From an uncultured Mediterraneibacter sp. (lineage in GTDB: Bacteria; Bacillota; Clostridia; Lachnospirales; Lachnospiraceae), in NCBI RefSeq assembly GCF_934330165.1, contig NZ_CAKRGI010000020.1, positions 1-44,791 on the forward strand: a DNA stretch of 44,791 nt, in the 5' to 3' direction. Below are positions 18,251 to 26,306 of the stretch, piece after piece. The notes beneath the pieces are model-generated. The model had not been told where the DNA came from. It made no database searches and saw nothing but the letters and a program-made list of their open reading frames with translations. Position numbers and translations under genes: made by a program. Positions within the stretch are counted from its first letter, which is position 1, and each line of letters begins with the position of its first letter.

Positions 18251-18544
18251 ATGGAACAGATTATGAATTATATCAAACCGGAACTGGTGATCGTATCGGT
18301 AGCACTATATTTCATCGGAATCGCTCTGAAGAAATCAGAAGTTGTGCGTGATAAGTATATTCCCATGATCCTTGGTGGTGCGGGAATTGTGGTCTGTGGG
18401 ATTTATGTGGTTGCTACGTGTGATCTTGGGGGAGTAAAAAATATAGCAATGGCAGTTTTTACCGCAATCATACAGGGAATCCTTGTTGCGGGATTGAGCA
18501 ATTATGTAAATCAGTTGATCAAGCAGTCGGGAAAGGAGGAGTAA
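18251..18544 (+). CDS. phage-type holin
   Basis: This 97-residue protein has three hydrophobic helices (about residues 10-28, 36-58, 65-90) and a short charged tail, the layout of class I-type phage holins. The ATG at 18251 with AAGGA upstream is preferred over an ATG at 18146. The endolysin gene starts 1 base after the stop, the usual holin-endolysin order. No other phage gene is nearby. Holins make inner-membrane holes that release endolysin; holin-like proteins also release toxins (TcdE type). Confidence 0.8.
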   Translation: MEQIMNYIKPELVIVSVALYFIGIALKKSEVVRDKYIPMILGGAGIVVCGIYVVATCDLGGVKNIAMAVFTAIIQGILVAGLSNYVNQLIKQSGKEE

Positions 18545-18545
18545 T

Positions 18546-19592
18546 ATGGCAATCTTAAAAGTGATCGATGTATCTTACCATCAGGGAGTCATAGAATGGG
18601 AAAAGGTCAGGAAGGCAGGATATCATGCAATTCTTCGCTGTGGTTACGGGGATGATCTGACTTCCCAGGATGATAAGCAGTGGAAGAGAAATGCAGATGA
18701 ATGTACCAGGCTGGGTATTCCATTTGGTGTTTATATTTATTCGTATGCAAAGACAACTGCACAGGCAGAGTCGGAGGCAAGACATGTGCTGAGACTGGTG
18801 AAAGGATATAAGCTGTCGTATCCGGTATTTTATGACCTAGAGGAACCGGGAACGCAGAATGGTGCGGCTGACCGTATGAAGAAATTTGCGGCACTGATCG
18901 AAGCGGCAGGGTATCAGTGTGGAGTATATTGTAATAAATCCTGGTGGGACAGTCATTTAAATTCACTGGGAACAAGATATCCGTTATGGATCGCACGTTA
19001 TCACGATACACTTGGAATGAAAGCGGATATGTGGCAATACAGTTCAAAGGGGACGATTCCGGGGATTACAGGCAAGGTGGATGTAAACCATTGTTACAGA
19101 GATTTTCCGGCAGAGTCTGTCGGAAGAGATGGAGCAGGAAAAGTGAAAGAAACTTCCGGCACGGTTACTTCATCAGGGTCAAATACATTCAGAAAAACGC
19201 TCTTACAGATGGTAGCAGATACAGTCGCAGGAAAGTATGGAGACGGAGAATCACGAAAAAAGAAGCTTGGAGCAGATTATCAGCAGGTACAGTCCATGAT
19301 TAATCATATTCTGACCGGGAAAGCAGAGTCACTTGCAGCAGAAGCAAAGGCAGGAAAATATGGAGATGGTGCTGTAAGAAAAGCTGTGCTTGGAAAACGG
19401 TACGCAGAAGTGCAGAAAATAATTAATAAAGGGACAAAGGGAGAATCTGCCGTGTACTATACGGTGAAATCAGGCGATACTCTGTCAAAGATTGCAGCAA
19501 AGCATGGAACAACTTATCAGAAACTTGCTTCACTGAATGGAATAAAAAATCCTGATAAGATTTATGCCGGTCAGAAACTCCGGATAAGATAA
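18546..19592 (+). CDS. GH25 endolysin with CW_7 repeats and LysM
   Basis: This 348-residue peptidoglycan muramidase starts with a GH25 domain (residues 1-195) carrying IDVSYHQG (D8) and FYDLEE (D97, E99), the family's catalytic acids. Two CW_7-like wall-binding repeats follow ([13 protein letters not shown] and [13 protein letters not shown], about 215-295), then one LysM ([20 protein letters not shown], about 302-348). There is no signal peptide, so export would need the holin. AAGGAGG precedes the ATG. Two wall-binding modules at once suggest tight binding to the producer's own wall type. Confidence 0.93.
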   Translation: MAILKVIDVSYHQGVIEWEKVRKAGYHAILRCGYGDDLTSQDDKQWKRNADECTRLGIPFGVYIYSYAKTTAQAESEARHVLRLVKGYKLSYPVFYDLEEPGTQNGAADRMKKFAALIEAAGYQCGVYCNKSWWDSHLNSLGTRYPLWIARYHDTLGMKADMWQYSSKGTIPGITGKVDVNHCYRDFPAESVGRDGAGKVKETSGTVTSSGSNTFRKTLLQMVADTVAGKYGDGESRKKKLGADYQQVQSMINHILTGKAESLAAEAKAGKYGDGAVRKAVLGKRYAEVQKIINKGTKGESAVYYTVKSGDTLSKIAAKHGTTYQKLASLNGIKNPDKIYAGQKLRIR

Positions 19593-19776
19593 GCAGATCC
19601 CCGGAGGAGTCCGGGGAGAGAAAGCGTATGCTCAGCAGGTTACACAACCTGCAAAAAGAAATTTCACATTTTGTTGCACACGCAGATAGTGATAGCTTTC
19701 TTTATGGCAGGATGTTATACTAAAGAAAATCAAAGGTGTTTCCTGAAAGAGCATAAGTTACTCGGAAAGGGAAAAT
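19593..19776. other. intergenic region with two hairpins
   Basis: CCCCGG-AGGAGT-CCGGGG (19599-19616) and GCAGGTT-ACAC-AACCTGC (19635-19652) are perfect stems without T-runs. TATACT at 19716-19721 could be a -10 for the next gene, but its -35 is poor. Confidence 0.45.
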
Positions 19777-20187
19777 ATGGAATATGAGAAAGTGGAATTG
19801 CTGGGACTGAAGGATACGTTGGAACATTTGCTGGATTTTATCTGGAAAATGGAGACGAGTCCACCGTATTTTTATGGGATTTTTGACAGGATGAAGAATA
19901 ATATCGAATTATTCTTATGCGTGCAGGCAGAGGATGTGGAGTATCTGCTTGAGATCCTGGACAGGGACTGGAAAGAGGCAAATCGGAAACTGATCGGGAT
20001 CCAGTATTATGATGTCCGGGAAAATAATCCTTCAGTTGACCTGGAAGAGTGCTTTTATCTCTCAGGTATGATCGCAGAGATGAGCCGGTTCTTTGAACGG
20101 AATGAAAGAAAGAGGCGGGAGAAAGCACTGTATCAGAGATGGAGAGAAGAAAGAGAGGATGAGGAGAATGCCATCATTTTTGGATGA
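19777..20187 (+). CDS. hypothetical protein
   Basis: This 136-residue, mostly helical and highly charged protein is cytoplasmic and has no motif I recognise. It begins MEYEKVELLGLKDTLEHLL and ends in a long Arg/Glu-rich helix (about 105-132). GGAAAGG precedes the ATG. It overlaps the NUDIX gene by 20 bases, so the two are probably translated together, and it may act with that enzyme. Confidence 0.7.
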   Translation: MEYEKVELLGLKDTLEHLLDFIWKMETSPPYFYGIFDRMKNNIELFLCVQAEDVEYLLEILDRDWKEANRKLIGIQYYDVRENNPSVDLEECFYLSGMIAEMSRFFERNERKRREKALYQRWREEREDEENAIIFG

Positions 20188-20899
20188 TATTTCCAGCTTT
20201 TACGGAACAGGTGAGAAGAATGAAAAAGGACAGACGCTGGAAGAATTTCTGAAGGAGTATGATCCGTATCAGTATAAAAATCCCTGTGCGACGACGGATA
20301 TGGTCTTATTTTCTTATGCAGGTGAAAAGCCGGATACGGATGCATTAAAAGTACTTTTGGTCTGCAGGAAGAATCATCCAAGTATCGGATATTGGGCATT
20401 GCCCGGCGGATTTGTGGAATTGTATGAGAATCTGGAAGATACGGCACGAAGGGAACTGGAGGAGGAGACCGGGGTGAAAGGACTTCCGGTGGAGCAGTTT
20501 GCCTGTTATGGAGATTATCAGAGAGATCCGAGGGCAAGAGTGATAACGACAGCTTATTTTTCCCTGGTGAATGAAAAAGAAGTGCGGGTAAAAGCAGGGG
20601 ATGATGCAGCGGATGCGGCATGGTTTACTGTGAAATTAAAAAAAGGGGAATCGAGGGATGTCACGACGGATGCAGCGGTGATAAAAAAAGAAGATTTTTC
20701 ACTGGAACTGGAAAATGAGGATCGAGGGCTGAAGATCAGGACGGTGATCTGCAAAGAAGAGCGGCAGGGGCTGGTAAGAGAACGGAAATATAAAGTAAAA
20801 GAAGGCGGGATGGTCGCAGTAGATCATGCAGCGATCATTACGCAGGCATTGGAAGTGGTTCGGCAGAGGATCCGAAAAAATTCTTGTACTTGTGGATAG
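20168..20899 (+). CDS. NUDIX hydrolase
   Basis: This 243-residue protein has the NUDIX box GGFVELYENLEDTARRELEEETG (about residues 80-102), matching GX5EX7REUXEEXGU. The family cleaves nucleoside diphosphates linked to another group; the ALPGGFVE context and CYGDYQRDPR resemble ADP-ribose/NAD-related members, but the substrate is not proven. The ATG at 20168 has GAGGAG only one base away and an AGAGG about 10 bases away; an upstream ATG at 20093 lies inside the preceding gene. The C-terminal 60 residues do not look like a winged helix, so NrtR is unlikely. Confidence 0.87.
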   Translation: MPSFLDDISSFYGTGEKNEKGQTLEEFLKEYDPYQYKNPCATTDMVLFSYAGEKPDTDALKVLLVCRKNHPSIGYWALPGGFVELYENLEDTARRELEEETGVKGLPVEQFACYGDYQRDPRARVITTAYFSLVNEKEVRVKAGDDAADAAWFTVKLKKGESRDVTTDAAVIKKEDFSLELENEDRGLKIRTVICKEERQGLVRERKYKVKEGGMVAVDHAAIITQALEVVRQRIRKNSCTCG

Positions 20900-20918
20900 A
20901 ACGGTTTTGTGATAAGAT
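20890..20918 (+). promoter_or_regulatory. likely glnS promoter
   Basis: TTGTGG (20890-20895) and TAAGAT (20913-20918) are 17 bases apart, starting inside the end of the NUDIX gene. Confidence 0.5.
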
Positions 20919-20955
20919 ATTCTTCATGAATGTTATAGGTTATTAGGAGGATAAG

Positions 20956-22623
20956 ATGGAGAACGAAGCTGTTTCAAAGAATTTTATAGAGCAGGAAATA
21001 GATAAAGATCTGGCAGAGGGAGTTTACGATCACGTATGTACGCGTTTCCCGCCGGAGCCGAACGGATATCTGCATATCGGACATGCAAAATCCATTCTTT
21101 TGAATTATGGTCTTGCACAGAAGTATGGCGGAACGTTCCATATGCGTTTTGATGATACAAATCCTACAAAGGAAAAGACGGAGTTCGTTGAGTCTATTAA
21201 GGAAGATATCCAGTGGCTTGGGGCAGACTGGGGAGAGCATCTGTATTTTGCGTCAGATTATTTTGACCAGATGTACGAGTGTGCTGTAAAGCTGATCAAG
21301 AAGGGAAAAGCATTCGTATGTGACCTGACAGCAGAGCAGATGAGAGAATATCGTGGAACGCTGACAGAACCAGGAAAAGAGAGTCCGTACCGTAACCGTT
21401 CTGTAGAAGAGAATCTTGAATTATTTGAAAATATGCGTGCAGGGAAATATCAGGATGGAGAAAAAGTTCTCCGTGCAAAGATTGATATGGCATCACCGAA
21501 TATCAATATGCGTGATCCGATCCTTTATCGTGTGGCTCGCATGACGCATCATAATACAGGAGATAAATGGTGCATTTATCCGATGTATGATTTTGCACAT
21601 CCGATCGAGGATGCAATTGAAGGAATTACTCATTCTATCTGTACTCTGGAGTTTGAGGATCACAGACCGTTGTATGACTGGGTCGTAAGAGAGTGTGAAT
21701 TCGAGAATCCTCCGAGGCAGATCGAGTTCGCAAAGTTATATCTGACAAATGTTGTAACTGGAAAGCGTTATATTAAGAAACTGGTAGAAGACGGAATCGT
21801 AGACGGATGGGATGATCCACGGCTGGTTTCTATTGCAGCGCTGAGAAGACGTGGTTTTACTCCGGAATCTATCAAAATGTTTATTGAATTATGTGGAGTA
21901 TCCAAGAGCCAGAGCTCTGTAGATTATGCGATGCTTGAGTATTGTATCCGTGAGGATCTGAAGATGAAGCGTCCACGTATGATGGCAGTGCTTGATCCGA
22001 TCAAACTGGTGATCGACAATTATCCGGAAGGACAGGTTGAGTATCTGGATGTTGCGAACAATCTTGAGAACGAAGAACTGGGACAGAGAAAAGTTCCGTT
22101 CTGTCGTGAACTTTATATTGAGCGGGAAGATTTTATGGAGGAGCCGCCGAAGAAATATTTCCGTCTGTTCCCGGGAAATGAAGTTCGTCTGATGCATGCA
22201 TATTTTGTTAAGTGTGAGAGTTTTGTGAAAGATGAAAACGGCAATGTAACGGAAATTCACTGCACGTATGACCCGGAGACAAAAGCAGGAAGCGGATTCA
22301 CAGGACGTAAAGTAAAGGGAACGATCCACTGGGTTCCGGCACCTTATGCACAGAAAGCAGAGGTAAGACTTTATGAGAATCTTGTAGATGAGGAAAAAGG
22401 TGTATACAATAAAGAAGACGGTTCACTGAATCTGAATCCGAATTCACTTACTGTAATAAAGGATGCGTATGTAGAACCAAGTTTTGCAGATGCAAAGGCT
22501 TATGACAGTTTCCAGTTTGTAAGAAATGGATATTTCTGTATCGATGCGAAAGATTCTACGGCAGAATATCCGGTATTTAACAGGATTGTTTCACTGAAGA
22601 GTTCATTTAAACTTCCAAAATAA
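20956..22623 (+). CDS. glnS: glutaminyl-tRNA synthetase
   Basis: This 555-residue class Ic synthetase charges tRNA-Gln. HIGH is exact (40-43, [14 protein letters not shown]). [11 protein letters not shown] and [23 protein letters not shown] are typical of GlnRS, as is the C-terminal beta-barrel anticodon domain. The KMSKS position reads [15 protein letters not shown], a degenerate form. AGGAGG precedes the ATG. A bacterium with GlnRS charges tRNA-Gln directly; whether GatCAB is also present cannot be seen here. Confidence 0.96.
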   Translation: MENEAVSKNFIEQEIDKDLAEGVYDHVCTRFPPEPNGYLHIGHAKSILLNYGLAQKYGGTFHMRFDDTNPTKEKTEFVESIKEDIQWLGADWGEHLYFASDYFDQMYECAVKLIKKGKAFVCDLTAEQMREYRGTLTEPGKESPYRNRSVEENLELFENMRAGKYQDGEKVLRAKIDMASPNINMRDPILYRVARMTHHNTGDKWCIYPMYDFAHPIEDAIEGITHSICTLEFEDHRPLYDWVVRECEFENPPRQIEFAKLYLTNVVTGKRYIKKLVEDGIVDGWDDPRLVSIAALRRRGFTPESIKMFIELCGVSKSQSSVDYAMLEYCIREDLKMKRPRMMAVLDPIKLVIDNYPEGQVEYLDVANNLENEELGQRKVPFCRELYIEREDFMEEPPKKYFRLFPGNEVRLMHAYFVKCESFVKDENGNVTEIHCTYDPETKAGSGFTGRKVKGTIHWVPAPYAQKAEVRLYENLVDEEKGVYNKEDGSLNLNPNSLTVIKDAYVEPSFADAKAYDSFQFVRNGYFCIDAKDSTAEYPVFNRIVSLKSSFKLPK

Positions 22624-22627
22624 AAAG

Positions 22628-22683
22628 AGTATAAAAAAGCCCTGCTGTTCCGGTTCACCGGCTCGGCAGGGCTTTTTTATACT
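22628..22683 (+). terminator. strong terminator after glnS
   Basis: AGTATAAAAAAGCCCTGC (22628-22645) pairs with its complement at 22666-22683, an 18-bp stem that includes the T-run. An inner CCGG/CCGG stem lies in the loop. Confidence 0.9.
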
Positions 22684-22745
22684 GTCGGGAAATGGTAAAT
22701 AGTTTCATGAACCTTTTAAACCATGGTGGCAAAGAATCTTATCTG

Positions 22746-22967
22746 TCAAATCCCTTCCTGAGTCTCTTTAGTAAGAGAGACATATCCACGATCAGAGACC
22801 GGTTTCAGATCTCCGTCAAGACTAAAATCTTCTGTAAAGTCAGTTTCTTCATTTTCCAGAGATTCCGTATCCCATTTGGTTGAAGACTTGCAAAAGTATG
22901 CAAGAATAAAACCGATAAAAGAACCAATGGCTGCAAGTGTCAAAAATACTTTAAATCCCTTTTTCAA
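22746..22967 (-). CDS. small single-pass membrane protein
   Basis: 73 residues if it starts at TTG 22967, which has a perfect AAAGGAG at the right distance; the ATG at 23030 has no ribosome binding site and would add 21 residues. One hydrophobic helix (MKKGFKVFLTLAAIGSFIG and on, about residues 5-24) is followed by an acidic tail. Function unknown. It is convergent with glnS. Confidence 0.6.
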   Translation of the reverse strand: MKKGFKVFLTLAAIGSFIGFILAYFCKSSTKWDTESLENEETDFTEDFSLDGDLKPVSDRGYVSLTKETQEGI

Positions 22968-23090
22968 TTCCAGGGTCTCCTTTCTGATGAGATAATCTGC
23001 TTTATGACCTGTATTCAGACTGATTTTCATTTTAATACTTTTTCCGGGGGATTACAATAAGGGGAAATGTAAAAAAAAGAGAAATAATAT

Positions 23091-23119
23091 TTTACATCCC
23101 TGCAAAAGTATAGTATAAT
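23091..23119 (+). promoter_or_regulatory. purA promoter
   Basis: TTTACA (23091-23096) and TATAAT (23114-23119) are 17 bases apart. The leader of about 65 bases shows no purine riboswitch core. Confidence 0.75.
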
Positions 23120-23189
23120 TCATAAGGTGGTAGAATTTATAAGTACCGCTCATAAATATTGACAAGCGACATACGCAGGAGGGTTTGAA

Positions 23190-24470
23190 ATGGTAAAAGC
23201 AGTAGTTGGTGCGAACTGGGGCGATGAAGGAAAGGGCAAAATTACAGATATGCTCGCCAGAGAGGCTGATATTATTGTTCGTTTTCAGGGTGGTGCGAAT
23301 GCAGGCCATACGATTGTGAATGATTACGGGAAATTTGCACTGCATACACTGCCGTCAGGAGTTTTCTATGGTCATACAACCAGCATCATTGGAAATGGTG
23401 TGGCACTGGATGTTCCGCGTCTTTTCGCAGAAGTACAGTCTGTTGTAGAAAAGGGCGTTCCGATGCCGAAGATTCTTGTATCCGACAGAGCACAGATGGT
23501 AATGTCTTATCATAAGAATTTTGACGCATATGAGGAGGAAAGGCTTGGAGGAAAGTCATTTGGTTCTACAAAGTCCGGTATTGCTCCGTTTTATTCAGAT
23601 AAGTATGCAAAGATCGGATTCCAGGTAAGTGAGCTGTTTGATGAGGAGCTTCTGAAGGAAAAAGTTGTACGTGTGGCAGAGCAGAAGAATGTACTGCTTG
23701 AGCATTTATATCACAAACCGCTGATCAATCCTGATGAGTTATATAGTGAACTGATGGAATACAAAAAAATGGTTGAGCCATATGTAGCGAATGTATCTTT
23801 GTTCCTCCATGAAGCACTGAAAGAAGGAAAGACCATATTACTTGAAGGACAGCTGGGATCTATGAAAGATCCGGATCATGGAATTTACCCGATGGTTACA
23901 TCTTCTTCCACACTGGCCGGATATGGTGCGATCGGTGCGGGAATCCCGCCATATGAGATTAAGCAGATCGTTACAGTCTGCAAGGCATACTCCAGTGCTG
24001 TAGGTGCAGGTGCATTTGTAAGTGAGATTTTTGGTGACGAGGCAGATGAGCTGAGAAGACGCGGTGGTGACGGCGGAGAGTACGGTGCTACAACAGGACG
24101 TCCGAGAAGAATGGGATGGTTTGACTGTGTTGCATCCAAGTATGGCTGCAGAATGCAGGGAGCAACAGACGTAGCATTTACGGTACTTGATGTACTTGGT
24201 TACCTGGATGAGATTCCGGTTTGTGTAGGTTATGAAATTGACGGAGAGGTTACAAAAGAATTTCCGGTGACACATCTTCTTGAGAAGGCAAAACCGGTGT
24301 ATAAGGTTCTTCCAGGATGGAAAGAAGATATCCGTGGTATTAAAAAATATGAAGATCTTCCGGAAAACTGCCGTAAATATATTGAATTCATTGAGAAAGA
24401 GATTGAATATCCGATCACGCTGATCAGTAACGGACCGGGAAGAGACGACATTATTTACCGTAATAAATAA
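23190..24470 (+). CDS. purA: adenylosuccinate synthase
   Basis: PurA joins IMP and aspartate with GTP to make adenylosuccinate, the first committed step to AMP. The 426-residue length is normal. GDEGKGK (residues 11-17) is the GTP loop, GGANAGHT holds the catalytic His, and the IMP-binding STLAGYGAIGAGIPP and the C-terminal TTGRPRRMGWFD motifs are present. CAGGAGGG precedes the ATG. It stands alone with its own promoter and terminator. Confidence 0.97.
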   Translation: MVKAVVGANWGDEGKGKITDMLAREADIIVRFQGGANAGHTIVNDYGKFALHTLPSGVFYGHTTSIIGNGVALDVPRLFAEVQSVVEKGVPMPKILVSDRAQMVMSYHKNFDAYEEERLGGKSFGSTKSGIAPFYSDKYAKIGFQVSELFDEELLKEKVVRVAEQKNVLLEHLYHKPLINPDELYSELMEYKKMVEPYVANVSLFLHEALKEGKTILLEGQLGSMKDPDHGIYPMVTSSSTLAGYGAIGAGIPPYEIKQIVTVCKAYSSAVGAGAFVSEIFGDEADELRRRGGDGGEYGATTGRPRRMGWFDCVASKYGCRMQGATDVAFTVLDVLGYLDEIPVCVGYEIDGEVTKEFPVTHLLEKAKPVYKVLPGWKEDIRGIKKYEDLPENCRKYIEFIEKEIEYPITLISNGPGRDDIIYRNK

Positions 24471-24510
24471 GCATTTCTATAACAAAAAGCATATGAGTCT
24501 ATAATAAAAG

Positions 24511-24552
24511 CAGGGAATATCTGTGCCGGAGAGCGGAGATATTTCCTGTTTT
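24511..24552 (+). terminator. terminator after purA
   Basis: CAGGGAATATCT pairs with AGATATTTCCTG (one G-T) and TTTT follows. Confidence 0.8.
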
Positions 24553-24565
24553 AACTTTTATCTAA

Positions 24566-24592
24566 CACTATTTGAATCATATTTTAATAGTG
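24566..24592. repeat. inverted repeat upstream of the 51-residue gene
   Basis: CACTATT (24566-24572) and AATAGTG (24586-24592) form perfect 7-bp arms with 13 bases between, in the probable promoter region. Possible operator. Confidence 0.4.
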
Positions 24593-24659
24593 AGTGAAAT
24601 ATAATATAAAGCCGGGGATTTGAATTTGATCCGGCAATCTGATAAGAGGAGGTAGACCG

Positions 24660-24815
24660 ATGCGTAAGAACAGTGAGGAAAAACCGATAGACATCATATC
24701 AATGGAAGAATACCTGAAGAAAAGACAAGTAGTAAAGCAACCGGAGACGATCTGGGAGGGCTGGAGAGAAAAATCTGCCAGTGCATTGAAACTGGCAGAT
24801 ATCTTTTATGTCTGA
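24660..24815 (+). CDS. small protein of 51 residues
   Basis: The ATG follows AAGAGGAGGTAG at ideal distance. The product begins MRKNSEEKPIDIISMEEYL and ends in KLADIFYV. It is soluble and charged with no recognised motif. The strong ribosome binding site and preceding terminator support a real gene. It ends three bases before the convergent gene at 24819. Confidence 0.6.
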   Translation: MRKNSEEKPIDIISMEEYLKKRQVVKQPETIWEGWREKSASALKLADIFYV

Positions 24816-24818
24816 GAG

Positions 24819-25034
24819 CTAATCATTTCTGTCATCATGGTCATTCCCGAAAAGGCGGGAGAACAGAACAAATCCGTAAAGAACGACAGGTACAAGAATG
24901 GTGGCTGCAACCGAACCTTTCAAAAGATCTGAAGCGAGCGGTGAATCAATCAGTGAAAAGATAAGAGTACCAAGATACATGGCGACAAGAAGTATGACAC
25001 CGATCAGAGCCAGAATGCGTTTTGCCTTTTTCAT
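24819..25034 (-). CDS. small two-helix membrane protein
   Basis: 71 residues with a basic start (MKKAKR), two hydrophobic helices (about residues 7-27 and 43-61) and an acidic, Asp-rich end (GNDHDDRND). AAAGG precedes the ATG. Its promoter at 25115-25143 overlaps that of the divergent SEC-C gene. Function unknown. Confidence 0.68.
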   Translation of the reverse strand: MKKAKRILALIGVILLVAMYLGTLIFSLIDSPLASDLLKGSVAATILVPVVLYGFVLFSRLFGNDHDDRND

Positions 25035-25082
25035 TGTAGAACCTTTCTAAAAATAAAAATCAATCATCGTGTAATGAGCTAT

Positions 25083-25162
25083 TCCTTTTGAAAATAAAAG
25101 GATCAACTATATTCAGTATACACAAAAAAACAGTTTACGGCAAACGGAAATTGTTATATAAT
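25083..25162. promoter_or_regulatory. overlapping divergent promoters of 24819 (-) and the SEC-C gene (+)
   Basis: The minus promoter is TTGCCG (25143-25138), 17 bases, TATACT (25120-25115). The plus promoter is TTTACG (25134-25139), 17 bases, TATAAT (25157-25162). The two -35 boxes overlap. A hairpin TCCTTTT-N6-AAAAGGA at 25083-25102 lies in the minus leader. Confidence 0.65.
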
Positions 25163-25215
25163 GAATAAGCGATTGAATTCGAATTATTTATTTAGAGACA
25201 AAGGAGCAATATACA

Positions 25216-25731
25216 ATGAGCGAAAAAAGTTTATTAGATCAGTGGCGTGATATGGCGTATGACAGAAATCTTTCCAAGAATGAACTGGAGACATTCTGGA
25301 GCAGATATTTTACGATTGAGAAAAAAATATATGAGCAGCTTCTTGAGAATCCGGAAGAGGAAGTAAGAGGAACTGTAAAGGAACTTGCAGAGAAATATGG
25401 TCAGGACGTTATGACGATGGTAGGATTCCTGGATGGCATTAATGACAGTCTGAAAGTTCCGAACCCGATCGAGACGATGGATGAGAATACAGATGTTACT
25501 TTAGTTTTTGATAAAGAGATGCTTTACAAGAACATGGTAGATGCAAAAGCTGACTGGTTGTATGAACTGCCACAGTGGGATAAGATCTTTGATGCTGATA
25601 CAAAGAAAAAGCTGTATCGTGAGCAGAAGCAGTCAGGAACAGTTCGTAAGGCCAAAAAGATCGGCAGAAATGAGCCTTGTCCATGTGGAAGTGGAAAGAA
25701 ATATAAATATTGCTGTGGAAAGAATGCATAA
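25216..25731 (+). CDS. SEC-C motif protein
   Basis: This 171-residue protein has a helical body (about residues 1-145) and a C-terminal SEC-C zinc motif, [19 protein letters not shown] (about residues 151-169), the same type found at the end of SecA. SEC-C binds zinc and, in SecA, SecB or ribosomes; its role in stand-alone clostridial proteins is not settled. AAAGGAGC precedes the ATG. Single-gene unit with its own promoter. Confidence 0.85.
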   Translation: MSEKSLLDQWRDMAYDRNLSKNELETFWSRYFTIEKKIYEQLLENPEEEVRGTVKELAEKYGQDVMTMVGFLDGINDSLKVPNPIETMDENTDVTLVFDKEMLYKNMVDAKADWLYELPQWDKIFDADTKKKLYREQKQSGTVRKAKKIGRNEPCPCGSGKKYKYCCGKNA

Positions 25732-25750
25732 AAATGTATAAAATGTTCTA

Positions 25751-25810
25751 AAGTCCGGCATACTGATACTGATTCTGTAAATAAGAGGAGGTAATCAGTA
25801 TGCCGGATTT
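25751..25810 (+). promoter_or_regulatory. long hairpin sequestering the DUF1540 start codon
   Basis: TCCGGCATACTGAT (25754-25767) is perfectly complementary to ATCAGTATGCCGGA (25794-25807). With flanking pairs, one of them G-U, the stem reaches 17 bp. The ATG start (25800-25802) lies inside the 3' arm and the ribosome binding site GAGGAGG (25785-25791) lies in the 26-base loop. This suggests control of translation by mRNA structure; alternatively the palindrome is a protein operator. Confidence 0.7.
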
Positions 25811-26123
25811 AAAATGTACGGTACAGACATGTGTGCACAACTACAAGTTCCTGTGCGATTTGGACAAGATTCAGGTGGGAGGAGATACTGCAAAGACTGC
25901 ACAGGAGACCTGTTGCGACAGCTTTCAGGAGAGAAAAGAAGGAAGTTATATGAATGCAGCAGTTTCAGACCGGTCTCCTTCTGATCTTTGTAGTGTTGAC
26001 TGTAAGGCAACAGAATGCATGTATAATGAGGATTGTCGGTGTCATGCAGGAAAGGTCAGTGTGGAAGGCAGTGATGCCTGTCATTGTGAAGGAACAGAGT
26101 GTGCGACCTTCCAGTGTCGTTAG
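25800..26123 (+). CDS. double DUF1540 cysteine-rich protein
   Basis: This 107-residue protein has two DUF1540-like cysteine motifs: residues 4-45 (LKCTVQTCVHNYKFLCD and ETCCDSF) and about 63-106 (CSVDCKATECMYNEDCRC and CATFQC). The spacing of cysteines suggests a zinc or other metal knuckle. DUF1540 proteins are common in Clostridia and some are linked to sporulation; no function is proven. It is preceded by an unusual hairpin that includes the start codon. Confidence 0.85.
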   Translation: MPDLKCTVQTCVHNYKFLCDLDKIQVGGDTAKTAQETCCDSFQERKEGSYMNAAVSDRSPSDLCSVDCKATECMYNEDCRCHAGKVSVEGSDACHCEGTECATFQCR

Positions 26124-26195
26124 CATTTGGAAAAGGAAAGATAAAATGAATCAGAAGAGATTACCGGTCTTGGAATAAAGTGTATGGTAATCCTG

Positions 26196-26237
26196 AAAGG
26201 GTATGTGAAAAATTTTTGCTTTTTCATATGCCCTTTT
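26196..26237 (+). terminator. terminator after the DUF1540 gene
   Basis: AAAGGGTATGTGAAAAA pairs with TTTTTCATATGCCCTTT (two G-T pairs), followed by more T. Confidence 0.8.
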
Positions 26238-26244
26238 TCTGCGG

Positions 26245-26274
26245 TTGACTCTTATAGGTCAGCCGCGTTATAAT
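26245..26274 (+). promoter_or_regulatory. promoter of the AI-2E/metA unit
   Basis: TTGACT (26245-26250) and TATAAT (26269-26274) are 18 bases apart. Confidence 0.7.
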
Positions 26275-26306
26275 CTACATATGCGTAAAGGAAAGGAAGG
26301 AAAAAG

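Noticed and set aside
18251..19592. Complete prophage
   Set aside because: Only the lysis pair is present; housekeeping genes lie on both sides.
23120..23189. Purine riboswitch before purA
   Set aside because: The leader is short and lacks the conserved three-way junction elements.
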